Shown here piece after piece: positions 57,688 through 64,000 of a DNA stretch of 64,000 bases. The stretch comes from JAOUEA01 sp963719165. Its GTDB lineage: Bacteria > Actinomycetota > UBA4738 > HRBIN12. The notes beneath the pieces were generated by a model. The model worked only from the letters and a program-made list of their open reading frames with translations, made no database searches and had not been told where the DNA came from. Numbering within the stretch: position 1 is the first letter of the stretch; the number at the start of each line of letters is the position of its first letter. A program made the translations under genes and the position numbers. Where the stretch lies: positions 2,418,001 through 2,482,000 of the forward strand of contig CAVRAV010000001.1 of NCBI GenBank assembly GCA_963719165.1. The letters run 5' to 3'.

Positions 57688-59276
57688 GGGGAAGCCGGGG
57701 AGCCGCCGCGCTCGCGTTCCACCAGGAGGCGTCGCAGGATCTTGCCGCTGAGCGATCGCGGGATCTCGTCGATGAATTCCACGCGCCGCACCTTCTTGTA
57801 GGACGGCACCCGCTCGGATACGAACGACATCAGCTCGCCCCCCGTGAGTCGCGCGCCCGCGGTCTTCACCACGAAGGCCTTCGGCACCTCGCCGGCGTTG
57901 GCGTCGGGCGCGGGGATCACGGCGGCGTCGGCCACGCCCGGGTGCTGGAGCAAGAGCGCCTCGAGTTCGGCGGGAGGGACCTGGAACCCGCGGTACTTGA
58001 TCAGCTCCTTCAGCCGGTCCACCACGTAGAGGTAGCCATCCTCGTCCACGTGTCCGATGTCACCGGTGCGCAGCCACCCGTCGCCGGGGAAGATCCACTC
58101 GTTCGCCTCGGGGTCGTCGAGGTAGCCCTTCATGACCTGGGGGCCGCGCGCCCAGATCTCGCCGTTCACGCCCACCGGCGGGTCCTCCACGTCGTCGGCC
58201 AACGCCACCACACGGATCTCGGTGTCGGGCAGGATCAAGCCCACCGATGCCGGGTTCGCGCGCGCCGGATCGCGCAGCGGCGCCGAGAGCACCGGGCTCG
58301 TCTCGGTGAGGCCGTAGCCCTGAAGCACCTGGCAGTCCAGCCGCGCGGCCGCCGCCTGGGCGATCCCCGCGTCGAGCGGCGCGGCGCCGCTGATCACGAA
58401 CTCCAGCGCGCTCAGGTCGTAGCGGTCGACGTCGGGATGCTTCGCGAGCGCGAGCACGATCGGCGGCACGAGGCACGCGTAGGTCACGCGATGGTCCTGC
58501 ATCAGCCGCAGGAACGTGTCCAGCTCGAACCGGGGCATCGTGACCACGGTGGCGCCTCGCCAGAGCGCGAGGTTCACGAGCACCGTCATCCCGTAGATGT
58601 GGAAGAACGGCAAGATGCCGATCATCACGTCGCGCTCGCTGAGGTCGATCGCCGCGCTCGACTGGATCGTGTTGGCCACGAGGTTGCGGTGGGTGAGCTG
58701 CACCACTTTGGGGAAGCCGGTGGTCCCGCTGGACATCGGCATCGCCGCGACGGCCGCGGCGGGATCGAGCCCGAGCGCGGGCGCCTCGGCAGGGTCGCCC
58801 AGGAGCTCCGCGAAGGAAGTGGTGCCCCCATGCGGCTCCTTGCCCAGCAAGAAGACCTCCTCCACACCGGCCTTGCTCGCTGCGGGGAGCGCGCGGTCGA
58901 GGAACGGCTCGACGGTGAGGAGGAACCGTGCGCGCGTGGCGTGCAGCTGCGAGGCCACCTCTTCGACGGACGCGAGGGAATTGATCGTGGTGCTGGCTCC
59001 CCCCGCCGCCGCCACGCCGTGGAATGCCACGGCGTACTCAGGAAGGTTGGGAGCGAAGATCGCGAAGACGTCGCCCGGGGCGAAGCCCCTCGCGGCGAGG
59101 CCCGCGGCCACCGCGCGCGCCATGCCCCCGAGCTGCGCGTACGAGACGGCGCGTCCCGTGGGGCCGTCGATCAGCGCGGCCTTTTCCCCGCGCGCGACCG
59201 CCTGCTCCAGGGCGAAGCTCGCCACCGGCAGGTCCGGGATGTCCACGTCGGGGAACGAGCTGCGCACGATGACCAC
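57684..59276 (-). CDS. AMP-forming acyl-CoA ligase (4-coumarate-CoA ligase-like)
   Basis: 530-aa ANL-superfamily ligase. P-loop MSSGTTGFPKVVQLTHRN; A5 GYGLTETSPV; A7 YLYVVDRLKELIKYRGFQVPPAELE, the 4CL-type signature; and the catalytic Lys near the end (IPRSLSGKILRR). GTG 59276 is fixed by AAGGAGG 5 nt upstream; an in-frame start further out is not needed. Its position between the two men blocks raises the possibility that it supplies the OSB-CoA ligase (MenE) step, but the motifs fit 4CL/fatty-acyl ligases better. Confidence 0.9.
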   Translation of the reverse strand: MVIVRSSFPDVDIPDLPVASFALEQAVARGEKAALIDGPTGRAVSYAQLGGMARAVAAGLAARGFAPGDVFAIFAPNLPEYAVAFHGVAAAGGASTTINSLASVEEVASQLHATRARFLLTVEPFLDRALPAASKAGVEEVFLLGKEPHGGTTSFAELLGDPAEAPALGLDPAAAVAAMPMSSGTTGFPKVVQLTHRNLVANTIQSSAAIDLSERDVMIGILPFFHIYGMTVLVNLALWRGATVVTMPRFELDTFLRLMQDHRVTYACLVPPIVLALAKHPDVDRYDLSALEFVISGAAPLDAGIAQAAAARLDCQVLQGYGLTETSPVLSAPLRDPARANPASVGLILPDTEIRVVALADDVEDPPVGVNGEIWARGPQVMKGYLDDPEANEWIFPGDGWLRTGDIGHVDEDGYLYVVDRLKELIKYRGFQVPPAELEALLLQHPGVADAAVIPAPDANAGEVPKAFVVKTAGARLTGGELMSFVSERVPSYKKVRRVEFIDEIPRSLSGKILRRLLVERERGGSPASP

Positions 59277-59429
59277 CGGGGCCTCCTTCGGCTCTGACGT
59301 TCGGAAGGCTATGCCAACTCGTCGCCGGGCGCCGCGTCGGACCCGCCGGCGCGCCACCGACCGCCCAGGTGCAGGATCAGCGGGTCGGGCGGTCGGGCGA
59401 ACCCGCCGCGCTCGCAGGACGGATCGAGG

Positions 59430-61148
59430 TCACGCGCGGAGCTCCGCGAGCGCGGCGTCGACGGCGTCTCGGACCTGCACGTGTTGCGCCCGGTCGATGT
59501 CCGCGTCGACCATGACCTCCACCACCTGCACGCCGTCCTGCGCGATCGCGCTGGCGAGGGACGGGCCCAGCGCCCCCGTGTCGCTCACGCGCGTGTGCGC
59601 GGCACCTCCCGCTATGCACAACTCGCCGAGGTCCAGACCGTGCGGCGTGACGAACAGGGGCTGCAGCTCGGGCAGGTCCCGCTGCCCGAGGGACGCGAAG
59701 ATCTGGCCGCCGCCGTTGTTGACGACCACGAGCGTGAGGTGCGCGCCGCGGCGCCCGTTCCAGAGCACCGCCCCCGCGTCGTGCAGGAGGCTCAGGTCGC
59801 CGATCAGCGCGACCGTGGGCCCGGGCCTCGTCGGACGCGGCCCCGCGGCCGCGATCCCGAGCGCGGTCGAGACGAGGCCGTCGATGCCGCTCGCGCCCCG
59901 GTTCGCCATGACCTCGAGCCCCTCGCGCGGCGCCATCGCCAGGTCCAGGTCGCGGATCGGCATCGAGTTGCCCACGAACAGGGTCCCGGGCGACGGCACC
60001 GCGGCGGCGACGTCCCGCGCGATCCGCAATCCCGTCGGCAGCCCGGATCGGTCCAGCACGTCGTCGAGTGCATGCCGCGCCGCCGCGTCGGCGAGGCGCC
60101 ACTCGTCGAGCCACCGCCCCCCGGCCGACGCGAGGTCGCGGGCGACGAGAGCATCGGCCGTAGGCTCGGGATCGGCGCGCACGCGCAGGTCCGCACGGTG
60201 GTGCGGGTCGGGCTCGAGGTGGTGGGTGTCGACCACGATCAACCGCTCGGCGCGCGCCACGAATCGCTGGGTGGCCCGCGTCGTCGGGGTCGCGCCCAAC
60301 TGGAGGATCACGTCGGGTCGGTGCGCGTCGAGCCACGCCGTGGAGGCGAGCAACGCCTGGCCCGCTCCGAGCGCCTGCCCCGGGCGCCGCACGTTCGAGG
60401 TGGGCTCCGCGATCACCGGCCAACCCAGGCGTTCCGCCAGGATCGCGGTGGACCCCGGGGCCAACCACGGAGCCCCGCCGATGACGACCGCACCGCGGCG
60501 GCCGGTGATCTCGCGCACCATCGCATCCACCTCCTGGCGCCCGGGGGCGGGGTTCGCGTCCTGGCGTCCCGGCGGTCCGAGCGGCTCGCCCGTGGGGACG
60601 TCGAGGTCCCGCGGGACGAGCGGCTCGTCGAATGGGCAGTCGATCTGGACGGGGCCGGGCGTGAGACCACCGCACGCGCCGAGCGCGGCCCGCGCCGCGC
60701 GTCGCCACTCCTGCGGATGCTCGAGCACGGCGGGCACGGGCGGTTCGAGGTAGGCGCGCGCGTACCCGCCGAAGAGCTCCGCCTGGTCGATCGTCTGGTT
60801 CGCGCCGGTGCCCCGCAGATGCGGCGGCCGGTCGGCGGTGAGCAGCACCAGCGGCATCCGGGACTGCGAGGCCTCCACCACCGCGGGGAACAGCTCGGCC
60901 GCGGCGGTCCCGCTCGTGGTGAGCACGGCCGCGGGCCGGCGCAGCGCCTTGGCGAGGCCCAACGCGAAGAACGCTGCCGACCGCTCGTCGAGGTGCACGT
61001 GGAGCTCGATCCGCGGGTCGCGCGCGAGCGCGATGGCCAGGGGCGTCGAGCGCGACCCGGGCGAGAGGCACGCGATGCAGACGCCGCCCAGCGCGAGCTC
61101 GTCCACGAGCCCCACCGCGCACGCGTACGCGACGTCGGCCTGGCTCAC
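59430..61148 (-). CDS. menD: SEPHCHC synthase (MenD)
   Basis: 572-aa thiamine-diphosphate enzyme that joins isochorismate and 2-oxoglutarate. N-terminal SPGSRSTPLAIAL and HLDERSAAFFALGLAKALRRPAAVLTTSGTA are MenD-specific. The C-terminal ThDP-binding stretch is FVGNSMPIRDLD and ALIGDLSLLHDAGA ... VVVNNGGGQIF. Its start lies 1 nt after the menA stop, last of the menB-menA-menD operon. Confidence 0.96.
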   Translation of the reverse strand: MSQADVAYACAVGLVDELALGGVCIACLSPGSRSTPLAIALARDPRIELHVHLDERSAAFFALGLAKALRRPAAVLTTSGTAAAELFPAVVEASQSRMPLVLLTADRPPHLRGTGANQTIDQAELFGGYARAYLEPPVPAVLEHPQEWRRAARAALGACGGLTPGPVQIDCPFDEPLVPRDLDVPTGEPLGPPGRQDANPAPGRQEVDAMVREITGRRGAVVIGGAPWLAPGSTAILAERLGWPVIAEPTSNVRRPGQALGAGQALLASTAWLDAHRPDVILQLGATPTTRATQRFVARAERLIVVDTHHLEPDPHHRADLRVRADPEPTADALVARDLASAGGRWLDEWRLADAAARHALDDVLDRSGLPTGLRIARDVAAAVPSPGTLFVGNSMPIRDLDLAMAPREGLEVMANRGASGIDGLVSTALGIAAAGPRPTRPGPTVALIGDLSLLHDAGAVLWNGRRGAHLTLVVVNNGGGQIFASLGQRDLPELQPLFVTPHGLDLGELCIAGGAAHTRVSDTGALGPSLASAIAQDGVQVVEVMVDADIDRAQHVQVRDAVDAALAELRA

Positions 61149-61149
61149 C

Positions 61150-62130
61150 TCAGCCCCCCACCACCCGCGCCGGGATCACCTGCTGGGCGTGCCAGAGCAC
61201 GAGGCCGAGGCTCATCAGCAACCCGCAGGCCGCGTGCGTGAGGGCGGTCCCGGTGAGCACGGGGATGAGGTCGCGTCCCCTCGCGGATCCCACGAGCTCC
61301 ATCGGCTTGATCGCGGGGAGCCAGGCCAGCAGGCCGAACAGCGCCCACTGCGTGATGCCATAGCGCTCGTCCACGATGAAGATCGCCACGCCCACGACGA
61401 TCGTGAGTCCTGCGGCCACCATGGACGCGCGGTACAGCGCGCGGGTCCGCGCGTCGCCGATCCGCACGGCGAGCGTGCGTTTGCCGCCCGCGGCGTCGGT
61501 GGCGATGTCGCGCAGGTTGTTCGCCACGAGGATCGCGACGGCGAGGAAGCCCATCACCGCTCCCGACCACCACGCCGCGGCCGGGATCGTCTCCACCATC
61601 ACGTAGGCGGAGCCGCAGGTCGCCATCAGCCCGAAGAACACGAACACCATCGCTTCGCCCAAGCCGAGTCCGGCGTAGGGCCGCGGCCCTCCGGAGTACA
61701 GGAGCGCCGCGGCGAGGGCCAGGGCCCCCACCCCGAGGATCAGCAGCGGCTGGGTCGCCAGGGCGAGCGCCAGCCCCGCGATCGCGGCCACGCCCAGCGC
61801 GATCAGTGCAGCCGTCAGCACGGCGCGCGGGCTCGCGGCGCCCGTCTGCGTCATCCGCGGGGGGCCGGTTCGCTCCTGGGTGTCCACGCCGCGGACGCCG
61901 TCGAAGTAGTCGTTGGCGTAGTTCACGCCGATCTGCAGGCCGGCGGCGACGAGGAGCGCGGCCGCGAACCGCCACGCGATGACGTGACCGGCGGCCGCCG
62001 TGCCCAGGATCACCGGGACGAGCCCGGCGCCGAGCGTTCGGGGGCGCGCCCCGCGCCACCAGTCGCCGGCCGATCCCCGGCGCTCGCGCCCGGACGTTCC
62101 CTGCCCTCGGGCGGAGGGACCCTCGCTCAC
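61150..62130 (-). CDS. menA: 1,4-dihydroxy-2-naphthoate polyprenyltransferase
   Basis: 326-aa UbiA-superfamily membrane prenyltransferase. The first Asp-rich motif is NYANDYFDGVRGVD and the second region is NNLRDIATDAAGGKRTLAVRIG. About nine membrane helices. The opening WWRGARPRTLGAGLVPVILG is typical MenA. GTG 62130 overlaps the menB stop (GTGA). Confidence 0.95.
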   Translation of the reverse strand: MSEGPSARGQGTSGRERRGSAGDWWRGARPRTLGAGLVPVILGTAAAGHVIAWRFAAALLVAAGLQIGVNYANDYFDGVRGVDTQERTGPPRMTQTGAASPRAVLTAALIALGVAAIAGLALALATQPLLILGVGALALAAALLYSGGPRPYAGLGLGEAMVFVFFGLMATCGSAYVMVETIPAAAWWSGAVMGFLAVAILVANNLRDIATDAAGGKRTLAVRIGDARTRALYRASMVAAGLTIVVGVAIFIVDERYGITQWALFGLLAWLPAIKPMELVGSARGRDLIPVLTGTALTHAACGLLMSLGLVLWHAQQVIPARVVGG

Positions 62131-62951
62131 GGGCGCCGAGGGAAGCGCGTGAAGTCGGGCCGGCGCTTCTCCTGGAACGCGTCGCGGCCCTCCTGGGCCT
62201 CCTCGCTCATGTAGTAGAGCAAGGTGGCGTCGCCCGCGAGTTGCTGGACGCCCGCGAGCCCGTCCGTGCCGGCGTTCGCGCCCGCCTTCAGCAGGCGCAG
62301 CGCAAGGGGCGAGAACCCGAGCATCTCTCGGCACCACCGCACGGTCTCCTCCTCGAGCTCCTCCAGGGGGACGACGGCGTTCACGAGACCCCAATCGAGG
62401 GCGGTCGCAGCGTCGTACTGGCGGCAGAGCAACCAGACCTCTTTCGCGCGCTTCTCGCCGATCTGGCGCGCGAGCAGGTTGATCCCGTACCCGGCGTCGA
62501 ACGACCCCACGCGGGGGCCGGTCTGTCCGAAGCGCGCGTTCTCGGCGGCGATCGTGAGGTCGCAGCACAGATGCAGGACGTGGCCGCCGCCGATCGCGTA
62601 GCCCGCGACCATCGCCACGACCGGTTTCGGGCACCGCCTGATCTGCACCTGCAGGTCGAGCACGTTGAGGCGGCCGACCCCGCGCTCGTCGACGTAGCCG
62701 TCGTCGCCCCGGATCTTCTGGTCTCCGCCGCTCGAGAAGGCATCGGTGCCCTCGCCCGTGAGGATGATGACGCCCACAGCCGGGTCGTCGCGCGCGACGT
62801 CGAAGGCCTGGATCAGCTCGCGCGTGGTCCGGGGGCGGAAGGCGTTGCGGACCTCGGGCCGATCGATGGTGATCTTGGCGACGCCCTCGGCGGTCTCGTA
62901 GCGGATGTCGTCGTACGTGCCTGACGGGGTCCAATCCATGGGACCGCTCAC
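62127..62951 (-). CDS. menB: 1,4-dihydroxy-2-naphthoyl-CoA synthase
   Basis: 274-aa crotonase-fold enzyme. It contains the MenB-type SSGGDQKIRG, the oxyanion stretch VAGYAIGGGHVLHLCCDLTIA, and TGPRVGSFDAGYG, where the Asp is the MenB catalytic acid region. It ends FQEKRRPDFTRFPRRP, a characteristic MenB terminus. GTG 62951 or ATG 62939 could be the start. First gene of the leftward menB-menA-menD operon; menC, menE and menH are not in the window. Confidence 0.96.
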   Translation of the reverse strand: MSGPMDWTPSGTYDDIRYETAEGVAKITIDRPEVRNAFRPRTTRELIQAFDVARDDPAVGVIILTGEGTDAFSSGGDQKIRGDDGYVDERGVGRLNVLDLQVQIRRCPKPVVAMVAGYAIGGGHVLHLCCDLTIAAENARFGQTGPRVGSFDAGYGINLLARQIGEKRAKEVWLLCRQYDAATALDWGLVNAVVPLEELEEETVRWCREMLGFSPLALRLLKAGANAGTDGLAGVQQLAGDATLLYYMSEEAQEGRDAFQEKRRPDFTRFPRRP

Positions 62952-63043
62952 TCCCAGAGTTTCAGCTCGGATGGTCGGTGTTCAGCCTACCGGACGCGCC
63001 CGTGACGCCCGACCGTGCCTATCGGGTGGTGACGATCGCGTGC

Positions 63044-63049
63044 TACCGT
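63044..63049 (+). promoter_or_regulatory. Candidate -10 hexamer (TACCGT)
   Basis: TACCGT ends 8 nt before the ATG at 63058; consistent with a leaderless transcript of the secreted EEP gene. No -35 seen. Confidence 0.3.
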
Positions 63050-63057
63050 CGGCCGCG

Positions 63058-64000
63058 ATGGCTGCCTCCCGCGTTCGCCCGCATGCTCGGCTCGCTCGGG
63101 CGGCGACGGCACTCACCCTGATCTTGTCGGTCGCGCTCGTCCCCGCCGCGGCGCGCGCCCAGCGACGCGCGCCCTCCCCGCCCGTCAGCCTGCGATTCAT
63201 GACGTTCAACATCGAGTACGGCGGCACGGTCATCGACTTCGAGCAGATCGTGAAGGGAGTCGTGCGGGCCCACGCGGACGTGGTGGGCGTGAACGAGGCC
63301 TACTCGCACCTGCGACGGTTGGCGAAGGAGGCCGGATACCCCTACGCGAACACTCGCCTCGACGTGATCTCGCGATATCCGCTCATCGATCCCCCGGGCG
63401 GCAACGGGCGTTACCTGTTCGTGCAGACGGCGCCGGGCAACGTGGTGGCCGTGGCGAACATCCACCTGTCGTCGTCCGAGTACGGGCCACGGCGCCTCCT
63501 CGACGGGTGGAGCCGCCGCCGGGTCCTTCGCAAGGAGCGAGCGCTGCGACTCCCGGGCATCCGGCCCTTCGTGCGTGCGCTGACGCCCGTCGCGACGGCC
63601 GGGATCCCCTCCGTCGTCATGGGCGACTTCAACGCTCCCTCGATGCAGGACTACACGGCGGCCACCGTCGGCGCGCGACCGCAGAACCGGTTCCCCATGA
63701 GGTGGCCGGTGTCCGCCTACCTCCTCGGCCACGGCTACGCCGACAGCTACCGCCAGGTGTATCCGAACCCGCTCGCGCGACCGGGCCTGACGTGGCCCTC
63801 CGGCCGTCCGCGGTCGGCCACCAGCTGGAACCCGCGCCGCGACGCGCCGCGGGATCGGATCGACCAGATCTGGATGACCGGGCCGGCGAGCGCCACCGCG
63901 AGCGAGATCGTCGGCGAGCGGGGCGGACCCGAGGTCGACATCGGCGTCCGGCCGTGGGGGAGCGACCATCGTGCCGTCGTCTCCACGCTGGACGTGACCC
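63058..64000 (+). CDS. Secreted EEP-family (endonuclease/exonuclease/phosphatase) protein, 3' end outside window
   Basis: 314 codons are visible with no stop before the window edge. A signal peptide occupies about the first 34 residues (ALTLILSVALVPAAARAQ). Catalytic motifs in order: RFMTFNIEYGG (Asn), VVGVNEAYSHL (Glu), VANIHLSSSEYGP (His), VMGDFNAPS (Asp/Asn), RIDQIWMTG, and GSDHRAVVSTL (Asp-His). It should hydrolyse phosphodiesters or phosphoesters outside the cell. It diverges from menB. Confidence 0.9.
   Translation, partial: MAASRVRPHARLARAATALTLILSVALVPAAARAQRRAPSPPVSLRFMTFNIEYGGTVIDFEQIVKGVVRAHADVVGVNEAYSHLRRLAKEAGYPYANTRLDVISRYPLIDPPGGNGRYLFVQTAPGNVVAVANIHLSSSEYGPRRLLDGWSRRRVLRKERALRLPGIRPFVRALTPVATAGIPSVVMGDFNAPSMQDYTAATVGARPQNRFPMRWPVSAYLLGHGYADSYRQVYPNPLARPGLTWPSGRPRSATSWNPRRDAPRDRIDQIWMTGPASATASEIVGERGGPEVDIGVRPWGSDHRAVVSTLDVT

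Noticed and set aside
1..64000. CRISPR arrays, IS elements, integrases, toxin-antitoxin or restriction genes
   Set aside because: None could be supported. No regularly spaced repeats, transposase or integrase motifs, or defence enzyme motifs were seen on either strand.

Overview
The window is a GC-rich bacterial chromosome segment that looks like a member of the Actinomycetota outside the well-studied families. The grounds are very high third-position GC, frequent GTG/TTG starts, many GTGA/ATGA start-stop overlaps, a DUF5318 gene beside a class A penicillin-binding protein (the Rv0049-ponA1 arrangement), an actinobacterial-style Tad pilus operon with a DUF4244-like pilin, a menaquinone gene set, and an ECF42 sigma factor with its DGPF partner. 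A selenocysteine tRNA (selC) shows that the organism probably decodes UGA as Sec. No rRNA, CRISPR array, transposase or prophage module was seen.

Layout. 0-4.6 kb: amino-sugar uptake and catabolism (two ABC permeases, Gfo/Idh/MocA oxidoreductase, BadF/GlcNAc-type kinase) converging on an M55 D-aminopeptidase, which suggests muropeptide salvage. 4.6-9.3 kb: Ppx/GppA phosphatase, a small membrane protein, a frameshifted remnant gene and the ECF42-DGPF pair. 9.6-16.1 kb: a NarL-type sensor kinase, an OmpR-type regulator whose partner kinase is broken by many frame switches, a broken universal-stress-like gene and an intact MerR-like/class III cyclase fusion. 16.7-22.6 kb: DinB, selC, tag, PadR plus a HAD phosphatase, a 116-nt structured element, an M15 peptidase, and a ThiS/MoaD-BNR pair. 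22.7-33.5 kb: a TadZ/CpaE ATPase, a membrane sensor-like domain fused to an FkbM methyltransferase, PPK2, VOC/MarR/TolB-like genes, a membrane protein with an EEP nuclease/phosphatase, a hydrolase and a PQQ-type propeller lipoprotein.

33.6-44.5 kb is the most unusual part. The tadA leader (about 200 bp including the first codons of tadA) occurs twice in direct orientation, at 33.6 and 40.4 kb. The copies bracket about 6.8 kb carrying a secreted protein, a lipoprotein, an alkaline-phosphatase-superfamily enzyme and four small metabolic or regulatory genes. Both copies can fold a stem that covers the Shine-Dalgarno sequence, and one base pair in it is swapped between copies (C-G to G-C). This suggests a shared RNA leader controlling the Tad pilus and the secreted-protein operon. 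The Tad operon proper (tadA, tadB, tadC, pilin, TadE-like, TadG-like) follows.

44.7-64 kb: a lactonase-like propeller, DUF983, DUF5318-PBP, a PAS sensor kinase with LuxR-type regulator, two membrane glycosyltransferases, and a split menaquinone region (merR-menG-menF forward; menB-menA-menD reverse, with a 4CL-like acyl-CoA ligase between). It ends in a second secreted EEP-family protein cut off by the window edge. Several genes have a -10-like hexamer only 6-9 nt before the start codon, consistent with leaderless transcripts.
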